Assembly (NCBI GenBank): GCA_032718865.1
Contig: JALUTQ010000038.1
Location: 930,001 to 994,000, forward strand
DNA: 64,000 bases
Origin: Tilletia caries
Taxonomy: Eukaryota > Basidiomycota > Exobasidiomycetes > Tilletiales > Tilletiaceae
Direction: 5' to 3'
The notes under the pieces are model-generated. The model did not search any database. It saw only the letters and a list, made by a program, of their open reading frames with translations, and was not told the origin of the DNA. How positions within the stretch are numbered: the stretch's first letter is position 1; each line of letters starts with the position of its first letter. The translations under genes and the position numbers were made by a program. Shown here in pieces: positions 11,201 to 21,033 of this stretch.

Positions 11201-11806
11201 CGATCAGCACAATGTTATTGAGACGGAGAGGGAGGGGAAGGAAAGGGGACGTACGAGATGAGAGCCATCCGGTAACGCAAGGAACGGCAAATTCGACGCC
11301 AGATCCGGATCGTCCAGCAACGAATTCGGATGCGCGAACTCGATCTGGGGACCGACGAGGTGGTTGAAATCCACGACGGCGATGCCCAAGATGACAGGTG
11401 TGCTGTCGTCCAGGATCTGGGAGGCGTCCGCTGTGGAGCGGTCGGCGAAGACTTCGTAGGGGGTGTGGGTGCCTGTTGGGGAGCCTGCTGTGCCTGTGCC
11501 TGGGGTTGCTGGTGTGGAGGTGTTGGGGGGGAGGGAGGGGCGGGAGAGTTCGATGGAGGGCGCTGGTTCGGATCTCAGCTGCTGCGAGGCTTGGGCTTGG
11601 GCTGGAGGTTCAGGTTCAGGCACTTGGTCTTGGTCCTCGTCGAGGGAGATGTTGGTCAACTCGGAGTCGTGTTGGTCTGGCTGTGACGCGAGCTCGGCTG
11701 CTGGAGCTGGAGCAGAAGCGGAAGCTGGAGGTGAGAGAGGAGCATCTCCGCCTTGGCTGCGTTGGCTTGGGGTGCTGGTATCTTGTTGCTGTGTGCTGCT
11801 ACTCAT
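8231..11806 (-). CDS. AVL9: AVL9-family DENN protein of the late secretory pathway
   Basis: Eight exons (11806-11255, 11171-11004, 10919-10754, 10658-10579, 10472-10403, 10330-10059, 9956-9662, 9582-8231) keep frame and encode 984 residues. AVL9 hallmarks appear in order: VVDFNHLVGPQIEF, LPFLALPDGSH, TIFGISCNRQI, TVQKAVVVLARE, SLREFIYKWRSKTL, IMFYGYPIEQL, SLVSLIPGL, YLPLQQIDLL, YLVGTSNSIY and a final DDHLRARFEEYICALL block. In yeast Avl9 acts in Golgi-to-surface exocytosis; the DENN fold suggests a Rab or Arf GTPase partner. The C-terminal 400 residues are Ser/Ala-rich and disordered. ATG 11806 starts after a hexamer repeat; an in-frame ATG at 11947 would add a His-Arg repeat to the N-terminus. 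Confidence 0.9.
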
Positions 11807-11820
11807 CCTGTCCCTTGTCC

Positions 11821-11880
11821 GATGGCGATGGCGATGGCGATGGCGATGGCGATGGCGATGGCGATGGCGATGGCGATGGC
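11821..11880. repeat. (GATGGC)10 repeat just upstream of the AVL9 start
   Basis: Ten perfect copies lie 15 bp before the AVL9 ATG and read GCCATC in the transcript. If translation begins at 11947 the tract encodes a His-Arg repeat; otherwise it is 5' UTR. Similar tracts precede ADE2 (27314-27370) and the kinase at 21207. Confidence 0.95.
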
Positions 11881-11947
11881 AACGAGCTGGCTGTGTGTCC
11901 GCTGTCTCGTGTCTGTCACTTGCGGATTCGGATTGGGACGAGGTCAT

Positions 11948-12203
11948 GGTGGAGCAACTCACGTGACAGCAACACTCCAACTGACTGCCACGTGCACTGA
12001 CCGGCTATCTCGGATCTCATCTCATATCCGCCCCCGCACCTCTTCCATCCCCAAGCGGGAAAGGGTGGTCCATGCTCGCGACTATGTACGAGTACCACTC
12101 CCCAGCATGCTCATCTGAATTGCTCATGTACCACCGCATCTCTTCTCTTCTCCTCCGCAGTCCCATTCTCTCTCTCTCCTCTAGATCGTCATCCATACAC
12201 ATC
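11948..12203. other. AVL9/DUF829 divergent promoter
   Basis: Together with the AVL9 leader this is about 400 bp between divergent start codons. A CT-rich leader (12140-12180) precedes ATG 12204. No gene is seen. Confidence 0.45.
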
Positions 12204-13760
12204 ATGCCCGCCGCTGCTCCTGCTGCTCGCACTGCTCCTCCCACTGGGAGCTCCATCAAGAACAAGAACACAGCCAACGGAGCATCACCTTCGAACAACA
12301 ACGACGCGCTCACAACCACAACAGCCAACGCGCCCGCACCCACCCTCCGCGCCATCAACCCCTTCCTCCACATCTACGACCCCACCGCCCTCCCCGAGGA
12401 TGCAACCACCACCGACAAAAGCAAAACAGCACACATCCCCTCCCTCCTCCCCGGCGTCCGTGCTCCCGCGGTGATCCTCCTCTTCGGCTTCATGGACGGG
12501 CCCTTACGCATCATGTCCAAGTACGTGAACCAATACACAGCCCGCTTCCCCACCTCGACCCTCCTGCTCCGACTGTCTACCTCGAAGAGCTTCTTCATCA
12601 GCCAGGAGGAGCGTTCGGCTAGGATGCGCAAGATTGTGCAGCTGGTGGAACGGGCGCAGGAGAGGGCGCTGGCGAGACGGGACTTGAGGCGCAAAATTCG
12701 GGAGATCGAGGGGACGAGGGGGGAGCGGTCGTTGGATAGCGAGGAGCAGCGGGAGGTGAGGAGGTTGAAGGCCTTACAAATCAAGGCGATGTCCGGGTCG
12801 CAGTTGAACGTGGCAGCTTCCGGCGTGGGAGGGGAGTCGCTGTCCATCAGCAAGATGGGAGCCTTCGAAGAGGGAGAAGACGGTGAGGATGCGGAGGAGA
12901 GTGATTTGGCTCCGGAACTACGGACGCCCCGCGGACTGCTCATCCACTCCTTCTCCGACGGCGGTGCACGCAACCTCTGGGCCCTCCTCAACGAGCTCTC
13001 CCCCTCCTCCTCCTCCCTTCGTTCACCAAACGCCCGCCTGCCCCCCCTCCGGACGCTGATCCTCGACTCCTCCCCAGGCTACCAAACAGCCTCCACCTCC
13101 GCGCTGGCACTCACCATCCCCTTACAGAAGAAGTACGCCGCCTGGATCGTGTTCCTCGTCCGGGCGGGGGTGTGGGCGTATGTTCGGGTGGCGCTGGCGT
13201 GGAGGATGTACGTGCGTCGACTGCCGACGGATAGTGAGCGGATGAGGGCTGCGTTGAACAGTCCGGGGAAGTGGGGTTGGGGATGGGCTTCCGCTTCCGC
13301 TTCTTCCGATAACGAGGAGGGACAGTGGAAACTCCCACCGAGGCTCTACCTGTACTCCCGCGCGGACGTGCTCATACCCTGGAAACAAGTCGAGCGACAC
13401 GCAAGGGACGCCGCTCGGATCCAAGTAGACGACACGCATGCGAACCCAGAACGGATCGAGCAAGAATCGGGGGAGCTTGAAAAGCAGGAGAAGAGTGCCC
13501 TGCAGGCGGCGGCACGCGCGGGCACGGTGGACCCGGAGATGGCGAAGTGGGCGGAGCTGAGTGCGAAGTTCGAGACGTCGTTTAGCAAGAGTCGGGAGGG
13601 GTCGACGACGGAGACGGACACGGGGGCGGGGGCGGGGGTACGAAAGGAGGAGACGGGTGTGCGGCTGGTGCGGTGGGAGAAGGCGGCGCACTGTGATCTG
13701 GGCCGACACGACCTTCTTGGCTACTGGCGCAGTGTGGACGCTTGGCTGGCGAGGGTGTAG
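12204..13760 (+). CDS. DUF829/TMEM53-like alpha/beta hydrolase-fold protein
   Basis: Single exon of 518 residues from ATG 12204. An in-frame ATG at 12072 would add 44 residues that read like a CT-rich leader. The family signature is LLFGFMDGPLRIMSKYVNQYTARFP with LRLSTSKSF downstream, then HSFSDGGARNLWALLNEL, LILDSSPGYQ and PRLYLYSRADVLIPWKQVERH. This is the order in TMEM53-like proteins (DUF829), which resemble hydrolases but lack a standard G-x-S-x-G elbow. A charged coiled region of about 110 residues is inserted between the first strand pair and the HSFSDGG turn. A hydrophobic stretch around WIVFLVRAGVWAYV may be membrane-associated. The biochemical activity of the family is not established. 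Confidence 0.82.
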   Translation: MPAAAPAARTAPPTGSSIKNKNTANGASPSNNNDALTTTTANAPAPTLRAINPFLHIYDPTALPEDATTTDKSKTAHIPSLLPGVRAPAVILLFGFMDGPLRIMSKYVNQYTARFPTSTLLLRLSTSKSFFISQEERSARMRKIVQLVERAQERALARRDLRRKIREIEGTRGERSLDSEEQREVRRLKALQIKAMSGSQLNVAASGVGGESLSISKMGAFEEGEDGEDAEESDLAPELRTPRGLLIHSFSDGGARNLWALLNELSPSSSSLRSPNARLPPLRTLILDSSPGYQTASTSALALTIPLQKKYAAWIVFLVRAGVWAYVRVALAWRMYVRRLPTDSERMRAALNSPGKWGWGWASASASSDNEEGQWKLPPRLYLYSRADVLIPWKQVERHARDAARIQVDDTHANPERIEQESGELEKQEKSALQAAARAGTVDPEMAKWAELSAKFETSFSKSREGSTTETDTGAGAGVRKEETGVRLVRWEKAAHCDLGRHDLLGYWRSVDAWLARV

Positions 13761-14083
13761 ACTGTCGATGGATCGCCGTTCGTGGCCCGTTTGTACTGTT
13801 GCTGCTGTGAAACTGCAAGGGACGTTCTGGTTTGAATTGGATGCGAGATGCGAGGCACGCCATTGGATTCATTGGGAAAGGCTCCGAGGTGGGGGAATGA
13901 ATGAATGAATGAATGAATGAATGAATTGTCATCATCCTGGCTCAGCTTGCGAATCTTCTGTTCTGTTCTGTTCTGTTCTGTTCTGTCTTGCTTGCCTTGC
14001 CTTCCACGACGTCCCTTCTTTCCCTCTGCCACTCACTCACTCTCTCACTTCTCTCTCTCTGCCATACGATACGATACGATACG
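13761..14083. other. Intergenic with three short tandem repeats
   Basis: Between the DUF829 stop and the deaminase ATG lie (GAAT)n at 13895-13926, (TTCTG)n at about 13956-13986 and (ACGAT)n at about 14065-14085, the last running into the start codon. No gene is seen. Confidence 0.8.
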
Positions 14084-16532
14084 ATGTCGGCAGCACCAGC
14101 ACCAGCACCAGCACCAGAGTCAGCCACGAGCTCAGGCTCAGCAGCAGATCTCCCCCAGCAGAAACAGCAACGCCCACCCCCCCACCTCGACCCGCAAGAA
14201 GCCGTCTGCCCGGTAACCCACGTGCCGAACCAACCCCTGCCCCCCGGCCACCCACCCGTACACGGCATCCCATCCAACCTCAAACTCCCCGGCGGCGCAC
14301 GCTGCGTCTTCTACCGCTCCCTCGAAGACTACAATACCAGCACCCCGCCGCTGTCCCGCTCGCCTTCCCTCGCGGCGTTTTACTCGACCAGTACCGCACC
14401 GCCTACGCCTACGCCTACGCCTACGCCGGGCGGGGAGGTCCAGCAGAGGAAGAATGCGGACGCCAATATAAACCCACTGCCAGACGGCGGCGGGTTGACG
14501 CTGGACCCGACCCACTCGCTCGTCCTAGCCTCTCGAAACTCCCAACTCGCACTGGTACAATCATCGCACGTCTCCACCATGCTCGACGCCCACTACGGCT
14601 CGCACTCCCCCGCCTTCCTGACCCGGTCCGACATGGCGGCGCACCTCACACCCGCGCTCCTCCCATCCAAGGCCGACGGCGCGCGCATACGCGAACGGAT
14701 CGACCTGATGGGCCTGCTCAAACCTTGTTATTTCCCGATTACGAGCATGAGTACGGCGGGCGACCAGAATCAGCGGAGCCCGCTTTATGTCATTGGTGGG
14801 GAAGGGAGGGCGATTTGGACGAAGGAGTTGGAAGTTGCGTTGCAGGAGGGTGCGATTGATGCTATTGTGCATTGTTTGAAGGATATTCCGACCGTTTTGC
14901 CGGACGGGTTGGAGTTGGCTGCTATTTGTGAGAGGGAGGATCCGAGGGATGCGCTTGTTGTTAAGAAGGGCTTGCCTTTTACGGTCAGTCCTCCTTTCTC
15001 TCGTCTTTGAGATTCTAGGTTCGGAATTGCTGATCTTATGTCTCTTGGTTTTTGCAGACCTTGGATGAATTGCCACCGGGCTCTGTGATTGGCACGTCTT
15101 CTGTCCGGCGCGTCGCCCAACTGCGCAGGCGATACCCGCAACTCGTCTTCTCCGACGTGGTACGTATCCCCCTCCCTCCCTTCCTTCCTTCCTTTCCAAG
15201 CATCAGTAGACTAAAACCCTCGTTCGAATGATGAAACAGCGCGGCAATATCAACACCCGCCTGACGAAGCTCGACAGCCCCTCCGGCCCGTACACCGCCC
15301 TGGTCCTCGCCGCCGCCGGCCTAATCCGGCTCAACCTCTCCCACCGCATCACCGCCTTCCTCACCTCCCCCGTGCTGTACTACTCCGTCGGCCAAGGCGC
15401 GCTCGCCATCGAAGTCCGCTCCCCGCCGCCCGGCGCCACTCCGAGGGAAAACAGGGACGCGCGGATCAAGATGATGATTGGCAGTATTGGCTGTTGGAGG
15501 GCTACCTGGAGGGGGGAGGCGGAACGGGCGCTGTTGAGGGAGTTGGAGGGCGGGTGTTCGATTCCTGTCGGGGTGGAGAGTCGCTTTGAGGATCATGGCG
15601 GGTGGGAGGCGGGGAGGAAGGAGTTGGAGGGCGTTCCTACTGTGTTGGTGGATGGGGAGACGGGGGAGGAGCGGCTTGTCGAGGGGCATTTCGCGCCGGT
15701 GCGACATGCTTATGATGGGTTCGGTCCGAACGGCGGTGCGAATGGGAACGGCGAGACAGAGAAGGACGCGGTGAGGCCCTTACTGTCATCCATGCCGTCG
15801 ATGTCGATCCCGACGACGGAGACGGAGGTGGAGCACCAGGCCCGACTGGACTCGCTCGATGCGGCCATAGCAGCCGCGGCCAACCCGACCGAGGACGAAA
15901 GCCCACCGTACGTGTGCCCGGTAGCAGCCGAGGACCTATGCACCCCACCGGCCTCCCCAGCCGTGCTGCACCTACACGCGACCGTCGTCTCCCTCGACGG
16001 TGCGCGCTCCTGCTCCTCGTCCCTCTCCTCCCCTTGCAAGAATGTGGAAGAGGCGCGCGCGTTGGGCGTACGCGTCGCGAGGGCGTTGATTGAAGGTGGG
16101 GGCGCGAGTGAGATCCTGGAGGAGGTGGAGCGGCATCGGAGGTGGGCTGAGATGGCTGATCAGGCGCGGAGGAAGGCGCGGTTGGAGGGGAAGAGTGAGA
16201 GTGAGGCTATGGCTATTGCTGCTGCGGGGATGTCGTCTGCGCGGCGGGCTGCCTCTTCTACTATTGCTGAGGAGGAGAAGGAAGAGGAAGGGGCCACGGT
16301 CGTTCCCGGTCTAGGACCGTACGCGACGGAGGAGATCGAGAAGCGACGGAAGTTGGAGGAGACGCTTTCGCGCGCTCCGAGGCGGGCTTCTTCCTCTGCT
16401 GGGGCAAACGGGCGTCCGAAGGTGGAGGGCCTGTCGCAGGTTCCTGGGAGCGGGACGGCGGGGGTGCAGGTTGAGGTTGATCGGAGGTTTGTGCCGAGGG
16501 ATGATGGGCAGGCTAAGGCTTGGGAGGTGTGA
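14084..16532 (+). CDS. HEM3: Porphobilinogen deaminase with large N- and C-terminal additions
   Basis: Three exons (14084-14983, 15058-15159, 15240-16532) encode 764 residues, about twice the usual 340-370. The enzyme joins four porphobilinogens into hydroxymethylbilane in heme synthesis. Visible motifs are [14 protein letters not shown] (about 145), [30 protein letters not shown] with [29 protein letters not shown] and the dipyrromethane-cofactor loop GGCSIPVGV with its Cys near 438. Domain 3 resumes as [10 protein letters not shown] after a 100-residue insertion, and a charged tail of about 150 residues follows. Cys-Pro motifs lie in the N-terminal extension (VCPVTH, about 42) and in the insertion (VCPVAA, about 560). 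Confidence 0.93.
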
Positions 16533-16720
16533 GCTTTTCTCTCGTATGCATCTTGCTTTCTCTACCCCTTGCTTATTTACGCTTCAAGCGCTGTAGATAA
16601 ACTCTTCGAGTTTGAACTCTTTCACCAAAAATGGACATCAGAACGATGGCTTCTGCATTTCGAAGTTCCTGAATTGGGCCTGGAGGAGAACATGTGGTGT
16701 GAAGGACTGGTGTATTCTCT

Positions 16721-17863
16721 CTATTCGTGGGTGAACTTGGCCTGTGAACAAGTCGTCGTAGGAAGTCAGAGGAAAATACATGGTACGATGAAAGTGAGGG
16801 AGGGAGGGAGGGAGGGAGGGAGGGGAGAACGTACCTTGCGCTTCTCTGCGAATGCGGCCATGCCTTCCTTCTGGTCCTTGGTGGCGAAGAGGGACTGGAA
16901 GAGACGGCGTTCGAGACGGTTTCCCTCGGCGAGGGAGAGCTCGTACGCTGAACGTTGTTATCAGAGATTAGTGAAATTTTCCAATGTTGACAATGGAAAG
17001 GACGACTCACAAGCATTGACGGCCTCCTTGCCAGCCTGTACGGCCAGCTGACCCTTGGCAGCGATCTTGGCAGCAACCTTAAGAGCCTCATCGACGACGT
17101 TGCCGTCCTTAACGACGCGACTGACGAGGCCCGCGGCAGCAGCCTGGTCGGCATCCAAGTTCGCGCCCGTCAGTATGATCTCCATGGCGCGTGATTTGCC
17201 GAGGGCTTTGGTGAGACGCTGTGTGCCGCCTGCGCCCGGGATGACGCCGAGGTTGATCTCGGGCTGGCCGAAGACTGCGGTGGGTGAGGCGAGGATGATG
17301 TCGCACATCATGGCGAGCTCGCAGCCTCCGCCCAAGGCGTAGCCACTGACGGCGGCTACGATCGGCTTGCGGACGGTGGTGAGCAGGGTCCAGTGTCCGA
17401 GGAAGTTGTTCTTGTAGACATCTGCGTAGAGGTTGTCCTTCATCTCCTTGATGTCGGCACCGGCTGCGAATGCTTTGTCGGAGCCTGTGATGACGATTGC
17501 GCTTACGGAGGGGTCTGCATCTGCTTGTTGTGCGGCGTGGTTGAGCTCGGTGAAGAGTGCTGAGTTGAGGGCGTTGAGTGCCTTGGGACGGTTGAGGGTG
17601 ATGAGGGTGATGCGTGGTGCGGGGTGGGAGACGAGGATGTTTTGGTACTCGGTTGTGGGTGTGGGTGTGGGTGTAGATGTGTCTGTGTTGGAGTGGGGAG
17701 GGGAGGTGGAGAAGGTGCGGCGTGTAGATGGTGCTCGTGCTGGTGCTGTTTGGGAATGGGGCGTGCGAGGGAGGAGGGAGAGAGCGAGAGAAGGTGCTGC
17801 GGTGGTGGTGCTGCGGAGGAGGGTGCGCGAGGTGAGCGCGAGCACAGAGGATGAGCAGCGCAT
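16721..17863 (-). CDS. Mitochondrial enoyl-CoA hydratase (short chain)
   Basis: Three exons (17863-17011, 16947-16835, 16741-16721) give 328 residues; the last exon codes only seven residues (AKFTHE preceded by Ala or Lys context) and ends in TAG. Residues 1-60 are Ser/Thr/Arg-rich with RRTFSTSP, a mitochondrial presequence. The crotonase core shows [22 protein letters not shown] (oxyanion loop), [14 protein letters not shown] and [19 protein letters not shown], including the catalytic Glu region. It hydrates 2-enoyl-CoA in fatty acid and branched-chain amino acid breakdown. Similarity to ECHS1 is high across the whole length. Its promoter, shared with the divergent kinase gene, has been expanded by about 3 kb of nested transposons. 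Confidence 0.93.
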
Positions 17864-19930
17864 GACTGGCAGGGAGATCTGTGAGCGAGGAGTTGACTTG
17901 ACTCTGGGAACGATGGGGGAGCACAGATCGATCCTGGCTGGCTGGGGGTGCCGGGTGGACTGGACGGAGACTTTGCCACGTGACATGTGACATGTGAGAG
18001 ACTGACACGTGCATGCCGGATAAACATGTGCATCATGAGCTGGCACCCATGAATTTTACCCCCAGGTTTTACCCACTCGGGGGTAAAATTGTCCATGCGC
18101 CTTTTTAACCTCCACTTTTACCCATCCTTACCCACGCAGGGTGCCCAAATTTACCCAACTCATTTTACCCCTCGGGGTAAAATGGCTCAGGAAATGGGTA
18201 AAAGTGCTGAATTGAGATGTGGACTCTGACTTTTACCCACAAGTCTTTACCCCTTGTGGGTAAGTCGTGGGGTAAAAATATTTCCTCACTCCCATGCCCT
18301 CGAATTTTACCCATTCAAGTTTTACCCAGTGACTACTTTTAAAATCGAAGTTATGGTCCCCACGATTGCCTCCCTTCTCGTCTCGGCCTAGAAATCGTTC
18401 ACCCTGCGGCTCCTCGTCGAGATGGGAGTGCTCGAGCTCATCGTCGGGGATACCGGAAATATACCGCGGCCCTGCGAGTGCTGGCTCGGAGAAGCGGAAG
18501 TGGTCAGAGGGGTCTCATATAGGGTAGACCCCCAAGCACGTGGTCGAGACTCGGGGTCTCTCCGTCTCAAGGGGTAAAGCGCTTGTGGGTAAAACCCGCT
18601 CCTCAGTGGGTAAAAGTGAGGATTTGCAAGTGAGATGAACAATTTTACCCCTTCCGGCACCATTTTTACCCACGTGGGGTAAAAGTTCCAGGGTAAAATT
18701 TGGGGGTCTGCATGGGTAACGGTGGGTAAACATGGAAGCTTAGAGGCCGCCTATTCAATCATTCAGTTTTACCCACTTTTTACCCCCGCGTGGGTAAAGT
18801 GGCATGGTAGTCTGGTCACACCAGACCGTCGCTCGCACGTGATGAGGGACAGATCCCGTGGAGACGGTCTGGGGACACTCGAGGCAGTTTTGGCTGGATC
18901 TCCCACTAATGGGGGGCCCAACTTGTCCCCTCCAACGTCTCATTTCGATTCCCATACACCACAAGACACCACAAGACGCACGGATCCCCTCCACGTCATG
19001 TAAGCAGCTCATTCGCGCGGCGCGCCCGCTGCAAACGCGCTTCCACAGCTTACGGCTTGCTGTTCACTGGATCACGACCTTGTGCGCAGCTGTGAGTTCC
19101 TCCATCATCCGTCTTCTGCTGTACGGTATATCAAGCTGATTGTTCTGCGGTCGTGTGCTCATGCCTCCCCATTCCCTATCCTCTCTTCATCCTGCAGCCC
19201 GCACGCCTATTGCACGCCAGCACGACCACTCGACTACCCGGTACGCTTCAAGATTCTTTCACCATCCCCTGGAGTACCAGTGAGCTTCCCGTCCCCGCGC
19301 TACTGCATTGGCCTATATACGGAACTGATACGTGCATGATGCGCCTTTTTACTTCTCCCTCAGACATGCCAGGCCATGCTGTACCATGCTCAAGACCGAG
19401 TCGCGTTCCGTTCGCGGTCTTGGACAACGTACCTCATCCAGCATCAGCCAATCCTCAGCGCCCATCTCCCGCTGACGAAATCGTCGCGCCTGCCTTCCGA
19501 CATCGGATATGAATCATCTCCTTGTAGTTCAAAGGTGCGCACCGAGAATAGCGTCAGAGGTCAGAGCTTGAATCGCACGCGGCTAATATCTGACTGTGAT
19601 CTTTTCCCTTATTCTCATCGCCCAGAGACGTCGGATTTCTTCGCCGGAGCCCGGTGTTGGGCCAATCAATGCTCGGCAGGGATCAGATCAAGTGGAGGAC
19701 ATGGAAATGTGAGCGTCTGCCTCACATGGCATTGAGACACGCGCCAGCAAACGCAAAAGTGAGTTGCTTTCGATGTGTGATTATGTGGACTGTTGCCGGC
19801 TACTCATATACAGATTTTTTCTGGTTACCTTTCTTTTCCCTTCCACAACACAGGACCCAATACAACTCGAGTGCGACCTCGCCTGTCTGGGAAGGAGCGA
19901 GATGTGCTACCTCCCAGACACATATTGATT

Positions 19931-20140
19931 GAGAGGGTGCGCGCTGCCATGAGCACGCGTGATTTTCCATTCGAGCCGAAGCCATGGCAGGTTGAGGCGG
20001 TCTATCGTTTGCTCGGCGGCATGGATGGAGTCGTTGCTGCGGGGACGGGATCAGGCATGAGTATGATCTGGGTCTTTGCCTCCCTTCTTCTTCGTCTTCA
20101 CAAGGCCAATTTTTTGGTTTTAAAACAAGGAACAATGGTT
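19931..20140 (+). pseudogene. RecQ/DEAD-type helicase fragment inside E2
   Basis: A 70-residue stretch reads FEPKPWQVEAVYRLLGG, a Q-motif-like segment, followed by VVAAGTGSGMSMIW. This matches the Walker A region of RecQ-like helicases (GTGSGKS), but the catalytic Lys is replaced by Met. The frame stops soon after and no further helicase motifs follow. Upstream pieces (for example 19370-19520) have coding-like character and possible introns, so this may be the remnant of a larger element-borne gene or a captured host exon. It is not functional as it stands. Confidence 0.6.
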
Positions 20141-20441
20141 GTCAGTGATTCTATAGAGTATAGACCCGCCGATGGACGAAACTGCGGTTGTCACCTTCCT
20201 CGCTTGCAGCACAGTAGCAAGCCGCTGCACCGTCGCAAAATGTCTGTCTGAGCGTGTGTGCATTATACTCACCGAGGGTGCTCTGCTTGGGGCGTCATGT
20301 TTGTGAGGATGCGTGTTGGTTCCGGTGTGAAGCATGGGGATATGGTGATAGTAGTACATTTGGAGTTGTCCAGATACTAATAAAATCGGGTCGAGTGTCC
20401 CCAGACCACGTACAGCTGAACTGGAGTGGTCTGGTGTGACC

Positions 20442-21033
20442 GCTCAGTAGAAAAAACTGTGGAGGATTGGTGGAGAAATTGCCCAAATGGACCGTTTGTG
20501 GGGCTTTTGTGGAGCATCCGTGGAAAGCAAACCGCAACCCCTGCCAAAAGCTGATCTGCCACCTTTGCCACGTGAGCGTTGTCCAAATTTGCGTTGCGGT
20601 TGAGAATCTAGTCGCCGAGCATCGAAAACGATCACGTGGAGTTTTTTTCACCACCTTCAAAAACAGTCACACACCAAAAGGGAGCATAACGATCCTCAAT
20701 AAAAAGACGCAACAACGCCGTTTGAGGCAAAACTTACGCGAGAGAGGGCATGCTGATGAGGTTGAGTGACTGTGGATGGCTACAGGAGCGCGTGAGAGCG
20801 GGAGTGCAGAAGGAGAGGGGGCAAGGGGAAGGCGTGCGTGCTGGGCCTAGGGAGCACACACAGGCGCTTTCCACTCATTTTTACTGTCGGGCAAAAAGCG
20901 CGCTAAGCCAAATTTAAAGAGTGAAGTTTGGTGGAGCTTTCGTGGAGCTTTCGTGGAGAAAAAAGTTCATTTTGGAGGTTTCGTGGAGACTCCACCAAAC
21001 CTCCACGAACCATCCACATTTTTTTCTACTGAA
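20442..21033. mobile_element. Element E3: small transposon inserted in the right end of E2
   Basis: The 592-bp unit interrupts the E2 terminal repeat; removing it with one copy of TGTGACC (20435-20441, 21034-21040) restores that repeat exactly. Its own ends are inverted: CAGTAGAAAAAA then TGTGG on the left, and the complement on the right. Both subterminal zones are full of GTGGAG or GTGGAGCTTT repeats. No coding sequence is seen. A 7-8-bp duplication is compatible with hAT or Kyakuja/Dileera/Zisupton-like elements, but ends alone do not settle it. Confidence 0.72.

Noticed and set aside
11821..11880. Possible CRISPR-like array
   Set aside because: The units are contiguous 6-bp repeats without spacers: a simple microsatellite in a eukaryotic genome.
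11398..12000. Plus-strand frames across AVL9 exon 1 with Asp-Gly or Ala-Met repeats
   Set aside because: They are shadows of the GATGGC tract and of the AVL9 coding strand.
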